NCBI GenBank assembly: GCA_963819475.1
Contig: CAWFWE010000009.1
Location: 35,357-99,356 of the forward strand
Origin: DASUAS01 sp963819475
Lineage (GTDB): Bacteria > Actinomycetota > Acidimicrobiia > IMCC26256 > DASPTH01
Direction of reading: 5' to 3'
Length of the DNA: 64,000 nucleotides
Within the stretch, counting starts at the first letter, position 1. Every line of letters starts with the position of its first letter. Below, piece after piece: positions 33,353 through 42,394 of this stretch. The notes under the pieces were generated by a model. The model was not told where the DNA came from. It made no database searches and was given only the letters and a program-made list of their open reading frames with translations. Made by a program: the position numbers and the translations under genes.

Positions 33353-33936
33353 CCTGGCTCCTCAGGAGTGCGGTAGCCGTCGCGGGTGAGGAGGCGGACG
33401 GGATCGGTGCCGTCCCACTCCGCGCAGGTCCGCGCGATCCGGTCCAGGCTCTCGACGAATCCCGGCGTCTCTTCGACGATCTCGGTGTAGAAGCCGAAGT
33501 CGTCGACGGTGTCGACGTACGCCAGGTGTTGACCTCTGACGACCATCTCGGTCACGAGCTCGTACCCGAGCGTGCGGTAGTGCGCGATCTTCCCGTCGTA
33601 GTCCGCGGTGATCGTGCACAGCTGGTGGAAGCCGGACTCACCCGCGTCGACCAGGTCGCGGTAGACGCTCGGGCGATCGCAGAGCTGCTGGATCAGCTCG
33701 ATCTGCACCGGGCCGGCCTGCGCCACCGCGACCTGCACCTCGACCGCCGACGCGGTGCCGTGATAGGTGCACGGGGTCTCGATCGGGGGGAGCACGTGGA
33801 AGGGCCCGATGCCGTGGACGTCTGCCCAGCGCGCCGCCGTCGCCAGGACGTCGTCGACGACGAAGCCGAGCTGGAACAGGCGATACTCGCCTTCGGGCCA
33901 CGGCTGCTGGAAGAGGCGGTGTTCGAGCGACGTCAT
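33325..33936 (-). CDS. VOC family (glyoxalase-fold) protein
   Basis: A 203-residue protein with two vicinal-oxygen-chelate repeats, Glyoxalase_4-like: FQLGFVVDDVLATAARWADV at the start, then QIELIQQL, GFHQLCTITADYDG and GFYTEIVEETPGF. Candidate metal ligands are the His in the second repeat (GFHQL) and the Glu in YTEIVE. Members are isomerases, dioxygenases or methylmalonyl-CoA-epimerase-like enzymes; which one cannot be told. ATG 33936 overlaps the tesB stop by 4 nt (ATGA), so the two are translated together. Confidence 0.78.
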   Translation of the reverse strand: MTSLEHRLFQQPWPEGEYRLFQLGFVVDDVLATAARWADVHGIGPFHVLPPIETPCTYHGTASAVEVQVAVAQAGPVQIELIQQLCDRPSVYRDLVDAGESGFHQLCTITADYDGKIAHYRTLGYELVTEMVVRGQHLAYVDTVDDFGFYTEIVEETPGFVESLDRIARTCAEWDGTDPVRLLTRDGYRTPEEPGQLGSGPPS

Positions 33937-34850
33937 GACGGGGTCTCCCTTCCGCGCGGGCGGATCAGCACCTCTTGCACCGCGGTCGCCACGAGGTGTC
34001 CGTCGGTGTCGTGGATCGCGCCCCGGACGAGGCCGCGATGGCCCGCGATGGCGAGCGTCTCCTGCGTGTGCAGGTGCCACCGGTCGAAGCGGACCGGGCG
34101 GTGGAACCAGAGCGCGTGGTCGAGGCTGAAGCCGGTGAACTGCGTGGACGCACCGCCCTCCGGATGGGAGCGGAACGCCATGTCGAGCAGCAGGTAGTCG
34201 CTCGCGTACGCGAGCAGTGCCGCGTGCAGCACCGGGTCGTCGCCGACGGCGCGCGGCAGCCGCATCCAGTGCGAGCGCGGACCGTCGGTCGGGGCGCCAC
34301 CCAGGAAGGTCGGCGCCTCGCCGATGCGCAGCTCCAGCGGGGGCGGTTGCTCGACCCAGCTGACGGAGTGCCGGCGCAGCTCCCGTGGCACGTCGCGCAC
34401 CCAGTCCTGGAGCCGGGGCAGCTCGTCGGGACCCGGCACCAACGGTGGGGGACCGGCGACCTCGGGCTCCGGCGGGTTCGCGTGGAACGAGGCCATCAGG
34501 ATGAGGAGCGGCCGGGGGCCCTGGGCGACGGTCACACGCCGGGTGGAGACGGATCGGCCGTCGCGCACCCGGTCGACCTCCAGCTCCAGCGGTGCTTCGG
34601 GGGCGCCGGCCTCGACGAAGTACGCGTGCAGGGAGTGGGGGAGCTTGTCCGACACGGTGGCGCTCGCCGCGAGCAGGGCCTGCGCGACCGTCTGCCCGCC
34701 GAAGACGCGGTCGAAGCGCCCCGGTTCGCCGACCACCCGGAAGCGATCGGCCGGCTCGACGAACTCGAGGTCGAGCGCGTCGAGCAGGCCGTCGAGGGCG
34801 AGGAGGATCGCCCGCTCGAGTGTTGCGTCGCCGTCGCCCGGGGGCGTCAT
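33933..34850 (-). CDS. tesB: acyl-CoA thioesterase II
   Basis: A 305-residue double-hotdog thioesterase. Typical TesB features are FDRVFGGQTVAQALLAA and SLHAYFVEAG near the N-terminus, SVSTRRVTVAQG, and in the second hotdog SLDHALWFHRPVRFDRW with the catalytic-region Asp. It hydrolyses medium to long acyl-CoAs. ATG 34850 is used; a GTG at 34874, preceded 13 nt upstream by TAGCCA, is an alternative. It leads a two-gene unit with the VOC gene and is divergent from the epimerase operon. Confidence 0.88.
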   Translation of the reverse strand: MTPPGDGDATLERAILLALDGLLDALDLEFVEPADRFRVVGEPGRFDRVFGGQTVAQALLAASATVSDKLPHSLHAYFVEAGAPEAPLELEVDRVRDGRSVSTRRVTVAQGPRPLLILMASFHANPPEPEVAGPPPLVPGPDELPRLQDWVRDVPRELRRHSVSWVEQPPPLELRIGEAPTFLGGAPTDGPRSHWMRLPRAVGDDPVLHAALLAYASDYLLLDMAFRSHPEGGASTQFTGFSLDHALWFHRPVRFDRWHLHTQETLAIAGHRGLVRGAIHDTDGHLVATAVQEVLIRPRGRETPS

Positions 34851-34974
34851 CGCCTCGGAGGCCTCGGAAGTCACCGGGACATGGCTAGCACGCGACGGCC
34901 CGTCGGTTGCTTGAGCCGCCCGCGGCGCCTGTGACACGATTCGCTCCGAGTCGCAGCGGCGCGAGTCCAAGGGG

Positions 34975-35907
34975 GTGCCGCCGGTGTTGAGCGGTGAGAA
35001 GATCCTCATCACCGGGCCCGCGGGGCGGATCGCGTTCGGCCTCGCCCGGTCGCTCGTCGCCGACAACGAGGTCTGGGGGATCGCCCGCTTCAGCGACCGG
35101 GCCACGCGCGAGAAGGTCGAGGCGCTCGGCGTGACGACGCGCACCGTCGACCTCGCGAGCGGCGACTACGGCGACCTCCCGACCGACTTCACCCACCTGC
35201 TCCACCTCGCAGCCGACTTCAGCGTCGACGACTACGACCAGGCGCTCCGGGTGAACGCGGAGGGCACCGGGTTCGTGCTTCAGCACTGCCGCAACGCCAA
35301 GTCCGCGTTGGTGATGTCGACGGTGACCGTCTACAAGCCGCACCCGGACCCCTGGCACCCCTTCCGGGAGGACGATCCCCTCGGCGACGCGATGGCACCG
35401 CCGTCGGCGCCGTACTCGGTGTCGAAGATCGCCGGGGAGGGGGTAGCGCGCTACTGCGCCCGCTCGTTCGACCTGCCGGTCACCATCGCGCGCATGGGTG
35501 CCGCGTACAGCGACCAGAGCGGCCTCCCGGTCTGGCACCTCGACGCCGTCGCCGCCGCTCAGCCGGTACGGACCCGGTGGGACCCGATGCCGTACAGCCC
35601 CATCCACGACGACGACATCTGTGGGCAGCTCGAGCCGCTGCTCGGGGTGGCGAGCGTTCCCGCGACGGTCGTGAACTGGTGCGGGGACGAGCCGGCCAGC
35701 GTGCAGGAGTACTCGGCGTACTTCGGCGAGCTCCTCGGCGTCGACGTGAAGGTGCTGGTGGAGGAGATCCCCGGCGCGTCGCACGGATCGGTGGGGGACC
35801 ACACCAAGCGCAGCGCGATCACCGGCCCCTGCCGGATCGGCTGGCGAGAGGGCTTCCGCCGCGTGGCCGAGCACTTCTATCCCGACCGCGTGCAGCAGGG
35901 GAGCTGA
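34975..35907 (+). CDS. NAD(P)-dependent epimerase/dehydratase (extended SDR)
   Basis: A 310-residue extended short-chain dehydrogenase. The dinucleotide motif is TGPAGRIA, an unusual form of TGxxGxxG in which the last Gly is replaced. The active site YSVSK and the upstream VMSTVTVY serine/threonine cluster are present. It opens a compact three-gene unit: its stop shares a base with the ATG of the sulfotransferase (TGATG). Start GTG 34975 or GTG 34984. The substrate is unknown. Confidence 0.82.
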   Translation: MPPVLSGEKILITGPAGRIAFGLARSLVADNEVWGIARFSDRATREKVEALGVTTRTVDLASGDYGDLPTDFTHLLHLAADFSVDDYDQALRVNAEGTGFVLQHCRNAKSALVMSTVTVYKPHPDPWHPFREDDPLGDAMAPPSAPYSVSKIAGEGVARYCARSFDLPVTIARMGAAYSDQSGLPVWHLDAVAAAQPVRTRWDPMPYSPIHDDDICGQLEPLLGVASVPATVVNWCGDEPASVQEYSAYFGELLGVDVKVLVEEIPGASHGSVGDHTKRSAITGPCRIGWREGFRRVAEHFYPDRVQQGS

Positions 35908-37076
35908 TGGCGGCATCTTCCCCGAAGCCGACGACGTCGCGGTACCCGAGCGGTGAGGCGCTCCTGGCCGACGCGGCGGCGGCGACCGGCCTCACCGACT
36001 TCGGCCCGGGCGACTTCCGCGAGGGACTCGACGTGCTGCTCGAAAGCCTGGCGCGCGACGCGGATCTGAGCCCCACGACCGACGCCTCGGTCGTGGACGA
36101 TCTCCGTCGGCGCCTGGTGAATCGCCTCGAGGTCGAGGCGTGGTACGGCGACCATCCGGAGCTCCTGGAGCTGCCGGTGCAGGGCCCCATCGACATCAAC
36201 GGCCTGCCGCGCACCGGGACCACGGCCCTGGCCAACATGATGTCGCTCGATCCGCAGTTCCGCTGCCTGCGCCAATGGGAGCAGGTGCAGCCGTGCCCGC
36301 CGCCGACGACCGAGGGCGAGGCCACCGATCCGAGGCGGTTGCAGCTCGCCCGGGAGAACGAGCAGCTCTCGCCCGAGCTGAAGGCGATGCACCTCTACGA
36401 GGTGGACGCGACGGTCGAGGACACGTGGTTGCTCGGCATGGCCTTCCACGGGCAGCAGTACACGGTCCCGGTGTACGGCTACCACGCGTGGTGGCGCGCG
36501 GCCGACCTCACCTCGACGTTCGAGTACCACCGGCGGGTGGTGACGCTCTTGCAGTCCCAGCGCCCGCCCAACCTCTGGTTGTTCAAGGCCCCCCACCACA
36601 ATTTCGACCTGGAAGCGATCGTGGCGGCCTATCCCGACGTGCGCTTCGTCATGACGCACCGCGACCCGGCCAGGTCGGTGCCGTCCTGGGCGAGCATCGT
36701 GTCGACCATCTTCCCGGCGTCGCAGGGACCGCGCGACCTGCACCGGGTCGGTCGGGAGGTGTCCGAGCACCTGCGCGTGGGTGTGGAACGCGCCATCGCC
36801 GCCCGGTCGCGCCTCGGGGAGGCGCGCTTCCTCGACGTCCACCACCGCGACCTGATCGCCGACCCGATGGGGACCGTGCGCGCGGTCTACGAATTTCTCG
36901 GGTTGGAGCTGCGCCCGTCGGTCGAGCAGGCGTTGCGCGAGTGGCAGGAGGCCAACCGGTCGGGCGCACACGGGACGCACCGCTACACCGCCGAGCAGTT
37001 CGGCCTCAGCACGGCGCAACTGCGCTCCGACTACGACTTCTACGTCCGCCACTTCGACGTCGCGCTCGAAGCCTGA
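35907..37076 (+). CDS. sulfotransferase (Sulfotransfer_3 family)
   Basis: A 389-residue sulfotransferase of the bacterial Sulfotransfer_3 type, different in sequence from the one at 32411-33352. PAPS-binding motifs: GLPRTGTTALANMMS (5'-phosphosulfate loop) and FVMTHRDPARSVPSW (3'-phosphate). HHRDLIADPMGTV and YEFLG are typical of the C-terminal part. It is coupled to the epimerase and lies 50 nt before the DUF1214 gene. Proteins of this type are often encoded beside lipid or steroid genes in Actinobacteria. Confidence 0.85.
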   Translation: MAASSPKPTTSRYPSGEALLADAAAATGLTDFGPGDFREGLDVLLESLARDADLSPTTDASVVDDLRRRLVNRLEVEAWYGDHPELLELPVQGPIDINGLPRTGTTALANMMSLDPQFRCLRQWEQVQPCPPPTTEGEATDPRRLQLARENEQLSPELKAMHLYEVDATVEDTWLLGMAFHGQQYTVPVYGYHAWWRAADLTSTFEYHRRVVTLLQSQRPPNLWLFKAPHHNFDLEAIVAAYPDVRFVMTHRDPARSVPSWASIVSTIFPASQGPRDLHRVGREVSEHLRVGVERAIAARSRLGEARFLDVHHRDLIADPMGTVRAVYEFLGLELRPSVEQALREWQEANRSGAHGTHRYTAEQFGLSTAQLRSDYDFYVRHFDVALEA

Positions 37077-37126
37077 CCGACCGACGTACCCACCTTCCTG
37101 CACCGCATCCGCGAGGAGACATCACG

Positions 37127-38332
37127 ATGAGCGAAACCGGCGCGCGTTCGCTAACCGGCTGGGCCGACCAGATGAAGGCGCTCGAATCGGTCGGCGACAA
37201 CCTGCTCGCCACGTGGCGCCCGGACGGCGCGACCCCGGCCGAGGTCCAGGACATGAACAAGCTCGCGCTGTCGATCCTGTCGTGCGGCTACCTGTGCCGT
37301 GTCTACACCGACTCGCGCCGCCCGGTGTTCATGCCGTTGTGGAACTACGCGTTCAACCAGGGTGGTCCCGATCCCGACTACGTCTACTCGACCACCGAGG
37401 TCGACCCGAACGGCGTGTACCGCATCTCCGGGTACCGCGGCAGCACGCGCTTCGTCGAGATCACGCAGCAGAGCTTCGACATGATGAGCCCGGCCGACAT
37501 CGACGGGAACGGTCCGCCACTACAGCTCACCAACGACCTCGACGACCTCGAGCACGACGGCGACGGCTACTTCAGCGTCGTGCTCAGCGCGGAACGGCCG
37601 GCCGGCCACAGCGGCGACTGGTGGGAGCTCGACCCCAGAGCACGCCGGCTGCTCATGCGGCGGTGCTCGTGCGACTGGACGCACGAGATCGACGCCCGGG
37701 TCGCGATCGAGCGCCTCGACGACGGCGGCGCCGACATGTCGCCCGAGGAGATCGCGCGACGTTTCTCCGAGCTGGGCGGGTGGATCGAGGGGATGATCGG
37801 GTTCGACATGAAGCTCGTGCGTTACTACCGCGAGCACCACGGGGTGAACACGTTCCTCCGCTCCTCGAAGATCGACTCCATGGGCGGGCTGCCGAAGCAG
37901 GCCTACTACGACGGGATCCACGAGATCGACGACGACGAGGCGCTGATCCTCGAGACGGCGCTCCCGGAGCAGGTCCGCTATTGGCAGGCGCTGGTCGGGG
38001 ACGATCGCTTCTGCACCGTCGACTGGGTCAATCGCCAGTCGAGCCTGAACGACGCGCAGGCGCACATCGACGACGACGGCAAGTTCCGCGCCGTCATCTC
38101 ACGACTCGACCCGGGCGTGCCCAACTGGCTCGACAAGGCCGACTACCCGTGGGGCATCATCCAGATGCGCTGGAACCGGGCGACCGACTACCCGGACCCG
38201 ACGATGACGAAGGTGCCGTTCGCCGAGCTGCGCCGGCACCTGCCGGCCGACACGCCGGTCGTCACCGCGTCGGAGCGTCAGGAACAGCTGCGCCGGCGGC
38301 GCGAAGGCGCGCAGCTGCGACGCATCTGGTAG
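37127..38332 (+). CDS. DUF1214 domain protein
   Basis: A 401-residue protein whose C-terminal third (VDWVNRQSSLNDAQ, VISRLDPGVPNWLD and IQMRWNRA) matches DUF1214, a domain found with DUF1254 and of unknown activity. No signal peptide is visible, so it is probably cytoplasmic. Start ATG 37127 follows GCGAGGAGAC. Its stop lies 3 nt from the stop of the convergent DivIVA-like gene. Confidence 0.78.
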   Translation: MSETGARSLTGWADQMKALESVGDNLLATWRPDGATPAEVQDMNKLALSILSCGYLCRVYTDSRRPVFMPLWNYAFNQGGPDPDYVYSTTEVDPNGVYRISGYRGSTRFVEITQQSFDMMSPADIDGNGPPLQLTNDLDDLEHDGDGYFSVVLSAERPAGHSGDWWELDPRARRLLMRRCSCDWTHEIDARVAIERLDDGGADMSPEEIARRFSELGGWIEGMIGFDMKLVRYYREHHGVNTFLRSSKIDSMGGLPKQAYYDGIHEIDDDEALILETALPEQVRYWQALVGDDRFCTVDWVNRQSSLNDAQAHIDDDGKFRAVISRLDPGVPNWLDKADYPWGIIQMRWNRATDYPDPTMTKVPFAELRRHLPADTPVVTASERQEQLRRRREGAQLRRIW

Positions 38333-38335
38333 CGC

Positions 38336-38982
38336 TCACTCCACCAGCTCTTCGTGCTCGGGTGGCGGGCCGGTCGTGGTGATGCGCTGCGTCTCGGCGT
38401 CGGGATCGACCGCTGGCTCGGCGCCGGCGACCGGCGCGAACCCCCCCGGTGTGGCGGCGGCCGGTTCGTCGTCGACGGCTTCGGCGTCGAACAGCTCGAC
38501 CTTGGCCGGCGCGGCGGCGCCATCCCGGGTGCGTACCCCTGATAGCGCTCCGTCGCCTCGACGATCCGGCCGCTGAGCGCGATGAGGCGCTGGAGCAGCT
38601 CCTCGCGGACGTCGGAGAGGTCGTCGATCTCCCGTTGGATGGCGTCCCGTTGCCGGAGCGCGTCGTTGACGGTGCGCTCGGCCTGGCTCGCGGCGGCCAG
38701 GGTCGTGGCCTCGCTCTCGGTGCGGGCGCGTTCCCGGATCTCCTCCGCCTCCTCGTTGGCGAGCTGCAGGATGGAGGCGAGCCGTTCGGAGATGCCGACG
38801 GTGCCGGGCGACGACGCCAGCTCGCGCCGGCACTGCGCGAGCGCGGTCTCGGCCTTGCGGGCGCGTTCCTCGACCTGGACCGAGTACTCGGTGTACGACG
38901 TGAGGTACTCGTCGACCTGCGCCCGGTCGTAGCCCCGAAACGCCTGGGAGAAGTCCGGTGCTTGCCGCTCGCTGATGCTCAT
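38336..38982 (-). pseudogene. DivIVA-like coiled-coil protein, apparent frameshift
   Basis: The N-terminus holds the DivIVA membrane-targeting pattern (DFSQAFRGYDRAQVDEYL), followed by a long coiled coil to about residue 150. At about 38526-38536 the frame changes: one frame continues into an Arg/Ser-rich tail that runs into the neighbouring gene, the other into an acidic, Pro-rich tail (AKVELFDAEAVDDEP) ending at 38336, exactly after the convergent gene. The second tail is the believable one. Adding one nt in GCCGCCGCGCC restores a 215-residue protein. DivIVA-like proteins organise polar growth and division. Start ATG 38982. Confidence 0.7.
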
Positions 38983-39060
38983 GTGCTCGCTCCAAGGTGC
39001 CGGCGTGATCGTCAATGATCGCGCCGATGACCGGTGCACGCGTCGCCGCGGTCAACCCGG

Positions 39061-39066
39061 TAGCGT
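39061..39066 (+). promoter_or_regulatory. putative -10 box, leaderless start of GH63-like gene
   Basis: TAGCGT at -12 to -7 from GTG 39073. Confidence 0.42.
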
Positions 39067-39072
39067 CAGCGC

Positions 39073-40356
39073 GTGACGAGGCGGGGCGCGAGCGATGCCG
39101 TCGACCTCCGGGCGCGTGCACTGGCCGTCCTCGAGGACAACCATCGCGACGGGTACACGGTCCCGGCGCAGGGCCTGTACCCGTACCAGTGGTGTTGGGA
39201 CTCCGGCCCCATCGCGCTCGGGTGGGCGGCGGCGGGGAAGTGGGACCACGCGTGGGCGGAGGTGCGGCGGCTGCTGTCGGCGCAGTGGGCGTCGGGCATG
39301 GTCCCGCACATCGTGTTCTGGGAGTCCGGCGACGACTACTTCCCCGGACCCGAGGTGTGGGGCACGTCGCACGCGCCCCCGACGACGGGGATCACGCAGC
39401 CACCACTGCCGATCTCGAGCGCGGCGCGCTTGTTCGTGGCCGATCCCGACCGGGACCGCGCCCGAGCGATGTTGGCGGCGATGTGGCCGGGGCTGGTGGC
39501 GTGGATCGAGTGGATCGCCCGCGCCCGCCGTGGACCGCACGGCGCCTGTGTGATCGTGCATCCCTGGGAGTCGGGGATGGACAACGCGCCGTGTTGGGAT
39601 GCGCCATTGCAACGCACTCCCAGCGCGAGCGACCCGCACCTCGAACATCGTGATGTGGCGACGGTCGCGGCCGCGCACCGACCGACCGATCACGACTACC
39701 GCCACTACCTGGGCATCGTCGAACGGCTGCGCGCCGCAGGCTGGGACACCGAGCACCAGGCCGCGGTCAGCCCCTTCGCGGTCGAGGACGTCGCGTTCAC
39801 CGCGATCGCGGCGCGCGCTGCGAGTGATCTCGGGCAGGTCGCGCCCGACGTCGGTGAGGACCGGGCACCGCTCGACCGGTTCGCCACCGAGGCGCGCGCC
39901 GCGTTGACGACGCTGTGGGACGACGAGGCGGGATGGTTCCGTCCGTACGCCGTCCGGGGGGAAGCGCCGCTCGGCCCGCTGACGGCGGGTGGCCTCGTGG
40001 CGCTCTGGGCGGGCGGCGTGCCTGCCGCGCAGGTCGACCGCATGGTCGAGCGCCTCGACGGCTGGGGTACGGCCGCACCCTTCGGCGTCCCCACGTGCGA
40101 CCCCACCGCGCCGGCGTTCGACCCCGAGCGCTATTGGCGGGGGCCGGCGTGGGTGCTCGTGAACTGGCTGGTGGCCGACGGCTTCGCGCGTAGCGGCCAT
40201 CCGGAGCGCGCCGAGCAGCTGCGCGCGTCGACGTTGGCGCTCGTCGCGCGTGTGGGCTTCAGCGAGTACTACGACGCGACGACGGGGCGCGGCATCGGGG
40301 GTCACGGGTTCTCGTGGTCGGCGGCGCTCACGCTCGCGTGGTTGATCCCCAATTGA
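39073..40356 (+). CDS. GH63-like glycosidase, related to glucosyl/mannosylglycerate hydrolases
   Basis: A 427-residue (alpha/alpha)6-barrel hydrolase. YPYQWCWDSGPIALGW near the N-terminus and HPWESGMDNAPCWD in the middle match GH63-type hydrolases such as mycobacterial glucosylglycerate hydrolase; Asp in WDSG and Glu/Asp near ERYWRGPAWVLVNW are the expected catalytic region. It would act inside the cell on a small compatible-solute glycoside. No synthesis genes for such a solute are seen nearby. The exact substrate is an inference. Confidence 0.72.
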   Translation: MTRRGASDAVDLRARALAVLEDNHRDGYTVPAQGLYPYQWCWDSGPIALGWAAAGKWDHAWAEVRRLLSAQWASGMVPHIVFWESGDDYFPGPEVWGTSHAPPTTGITQPPLPISSAARLFVADPDRDRARAMLAAMWPGLVAWIEWIARARRGPHGACVIVHPWESGMDNAPCWDAPLQRTPSASDPHLEHRDVATVAAAHRPTDHDYRHYLGIVERLRAAGWDTEHQAAVSPFAVEDVAFTAIAARAASDLGQVAPDVGEDRAPLDRFATEARAALTTLWDDEAGWFRPYAVRGEAPLGPLTAGGLVALWAGGVPAAQVDRMVERLDGWGTAAPFGVPTCDPTAPAFDPERYWRGPAWVLVNWLVADGFARSGHPERAEQLRASTLALVARVGFSEYYDATTGRGIGGHGFSWSAALTLAWLIPN

Positions 40357-40429
40357 ACAGGCGGCGCCGCCCACGGCGACCGACCGACGCGGTGCCGGTG
40401 CGCGACTCCGACGCGACGGGACGGCACCC

Positions 40430-40435
40430 TAGGAT
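40430..40435 (+). promoter_or_regulatory. putative -10 box of secreted hypothetical protein gene
   Basis: TAGGAT about 38 nt before ATG 40473. The leader contains the strong ribosome binding site GGAGGGGG. Confidence 0.4.
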
Positions 40436-40472
40436 GACCGTCTCTTGAACACCCGACCGGAGGGGGTTGGAC

Positions 40473-41120
40473 ATGGCGAGGTGCCGGACGGCGCGCGCGC
40501 TGATCACGGTGGGCGTGCTTGCGATCACGGCCGCGGTCGTCGCTCCCGCCGCGGGCGCGAAGGCGGCACCCGCACCCGACGGCTACACGACGACGGCGGT
40601 CAAGGCGGCCGGCGTCACCTTCGCCATCCCCGAAACGTGGTTGGCGATCGACCCGAAGTCGCAGTCGTCGGCCGCGGCATTGCAGGCTGCCGCAGACAAG
40701 AACCCGCAGCTCACCGGGTTGGTCAGCCAGTTCCAGACGATCCGCAACAGCATCAAGTACTGGGCGATCGACGCCGGCGCGGCCTCGTTCGCGACCAACC
40801 TCTTGGTTCTGCCGACTCCCTTCGACCGGGCGGCATTGCAGCAGCCGACGGCGGTGAAGCGAAACCTGCAGTCGAGCCTCGGCACCAACGTCGACTCGTT
40901 GACGGTGAAGAAGGTGAAGGTCGACAAGACGCCCGCGCTCGAGGCGGGCGCCACCATCCGGATCACGGGTGCCGACGGCTCACCGATCACCGCCTACGCG
41001 ACCATCCTCTTCGTGAACACGAAGAAGGGCGTGATCGATCTCGATTACACGGGGTCGGCGCCACCACCCGCGTCGGACGAGACGCTCGCCACCATCGTGA
41101 AGAGCATCGACATCACCTGA
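40473..41120 (+). CDS. secreted hypothetical protein
   Basis: A 215-residue protein with a clear signal peptide (basic start, hydrophobic core ALITVGVLAITAAVV, cleavage near AGAKA). The mature part begins with a beta-rich module (GVTFAIPETWLAID) like those of PsbP/LpqN-type actinobacterial surface proteins and ends in DETLATIVKSIDIT. I do not recognise a specific family. No lipobox cysteine is seen, so it is probably exported rather than lipid-anchored. Confidence 0.65.
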   Translation: MARCRTARALITVGVLAITAAVVAPAAGAKAAPAPDGYTTTAVKAAGVTFAIPETWLAIDPKSQSSAAALQAAADKNPQLTGLVSQFQTIRNSIKYWAIDAGAASFATNLLVLPTPFDRAALQQPTAVKRNLQSSLGTNVDSLTVKKVKVDKTPALEAGATIRITGADGSPITAYATILFVNTKKGVIDLDYTGSAPPPASDETLATIVKSIDIT

Positions 41121-41126
41121 CCCGAC

Positions 41127-41615
41127 TCAGAGATCGGCCATCACCCCGGTGCGTTGCTCGACCTGCAGCACCGCGAGCGTGCGCCCGAGCCCGAGCCAGA
41201 TGGACAGGCACAGCGTGAGGTCGAGGATCTCGTCGTCGGCGAAGTGCGTGTGGAGGCGCTCGAAGAAGGCGTCGTCGAGGCCCTGGTGGTCGACGGTGAA
41301 CCGCTCGGCGTACTCGATGGCCAACCGCTGGCGCTCGGTGTAGCCGGGCCACGTGCGCCACTCGTCGAGGTGGCCGTAGTCGTCCTCGGTGACGCCCGCG
41401 TCGAGCATCGACTGGGCCCGGGCGGTGGAGCACGCCGAGCAGTCGTTGAGCTGCGCGACCCGGAGCCGCGCCACCTCGCGCTCGGTCGCCGGCAGGATGC
41501 TGCGGTGGTACACCGCGTCGATCATGTCGGTGACCGTGCCGGCCATCTCGGGGCGGAGGGCGAACACCCGCCGCCCGGCGGCACCCGGACCGTCGGGGAT
41601 CTCGATGCGTGCCAT
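41127..41615 (-). CDS. carboxymuconolactone decarboxylase/AhpD-like protein
   Basis: A 162-residue all-helical protein with the AhpD-type CxxC motif (NDCSACSTARA) and ERQRLAIEYAERF, typical of CMD-family peroxidase-like proteins. The two cysteines suggest thiol-based peroxide reduction or a redox-sensing role rather than true decarboxylase activity. Start ATG 41615; TACACT at 41623-41628 ends 8 nt before it. The TetR gene upstream on the same strand ends 36 nt away. Confidence 0.8.
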   Translation of the reverse strand: MARIEIPDGPGAAGRRVFALRPEMAGTVTDMIDAVYHRSILPATEREVARLRVAQLNDCSACSTARAQSMLDAGVTEDDYGHLDEWRTWPGYTERQRLAIEYAERFTVDHQGLDDAFFERLHTHFADDEILDLTLCLSIWLGLGRTLAVLQVEQRTGVMADL

Positions 41616-41650
41616 GCGCGGGAGTGTACGGCGTTGGGCACTGACGGCGG

Positions 41651-42286
41651 TCAGCCGCCGGTACCTCGCTCGGTGCCGTACCGGGCGAGGACGACGTCGG
41701 CGGTGTCCGCCGCCGCCTCCGGTCCGAGGGGCTGGCCCCACACGACCGCGCGCATGAACAACGGGCCGACGAGGAGGTCGTACACGAACGCGAAGTCGAC
41801 GGTGGGGGTGAGCTCGCCGCGGTCGACGCCGCGCTGGAGCACCTGGAACACCGAGGCGCGGCGGGGCATCAGGTACTCGGTGACGTAGCGCTCGGCGAGC
41901 TCCTCGTCGGTCGCCAGATCGGCGAGGAGCCCGGCCGTCACCCGGCGGCTCTCGGGCGAGTTCATCAGGAAGACCTGGTGACGCTGGACCGCAATGAGGT
42001 CGTCGCGCAGCGAGCCGGTGTTCGGGGCGGGGAGTGCCAGCCGGCTGGAGTCCATGAGCGCGGCGACGACGAGCGCCGGCTTCGACGGCCAGCGCCGGTA
42101 GATCGTCGGGCGCCCGACGCCGGCCTCGGAGGCGACCCCCTCGATGGTGAGCCCCCGGTAGCCGCGCCGGCGGAGGAGGGCGACCGTCGCGCTCAGGATC
42201 GCCTGGTCGCGGCTCGCGTCTCGGGGTCGACCGGGCGCGCGATGCGGGGTGAGTGGTTCGCCGGCGACGGGGTTCTCGGTGGCCAT
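41651..42286 (-). CDS. TetR family regulator
   Basis: A 211-residue repressor with HTH at residues about 20-70 (GRPRDASRDQAILSATVALL, GVGRPTIYRRWPSK) and a TetR_C_11-like ligand domain. Start ATG 42286 follows an AGGAGCAC site; the long upstream frame is spurious. It is divergent from an ECF sigma gene, and the 105 nt between them are the most AT-rich of the area and hold an imperfect palindrome. Confidence 0.9.
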   Translation of the reverse strand: MATENPVAGEPLTPHRAPGRPRDASRDQAILSATVALLRRRGYRGLTIEGVASEAGVGRPTIYRRWPSKPALVVAALMDSSRLALPAPNTGSLRDDLIAVQRHQVFLMNSPESRRVTAGLLADLATDEELAERYVTEYLMPRRASVFQVLQRGVDRGELTPTVDFAFVYDLLVGPLFMRAVVWGQPLGPEAAADTADVVLARYGTERGTGG

Positions 42287-42359
42287 CGTGCTCCTGCGGA
42301 TCGGGTGGGAATCAATTCCTAGCACTTGCGTAACGGAATCCGGGAGTTTAAGGTAGTCG

Positions 42360-42371
42360 TGTAACGATACA
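42360..42371. promoter_or_regulatory. candidate TetR operator between TetR and ECF sigma genes
   Basis: TGTAACGATACA is a palindrome with 5 of 6 pairs. A related TGCGTAACGGA lies about 33 nt upstream. It may be the binding site of the adjacent TetR and also overlaps the likely promoter of the sigma gene. Confidence 0.45.
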
Positions 42372-42394
42372 TTGCCGCTCGAAATGGTGTCGTG

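Noticed and set aside
38278..38525. Alternative C-terminus of the DivIVA-like protein running to 38278
   Set aside because: It is Arg/Ser/Pro-rich and would run into the neighbouring DUF1214 gene; the other frame gives an acidic tail that stops exactly at the gene boundary.
40362..40373. GGCGGCGCCGCC perfect palindrome after the GH63-like gene
   Set aside because: No loop and no T-tract; in sequence this GC-rich such palindromes arise by chance.
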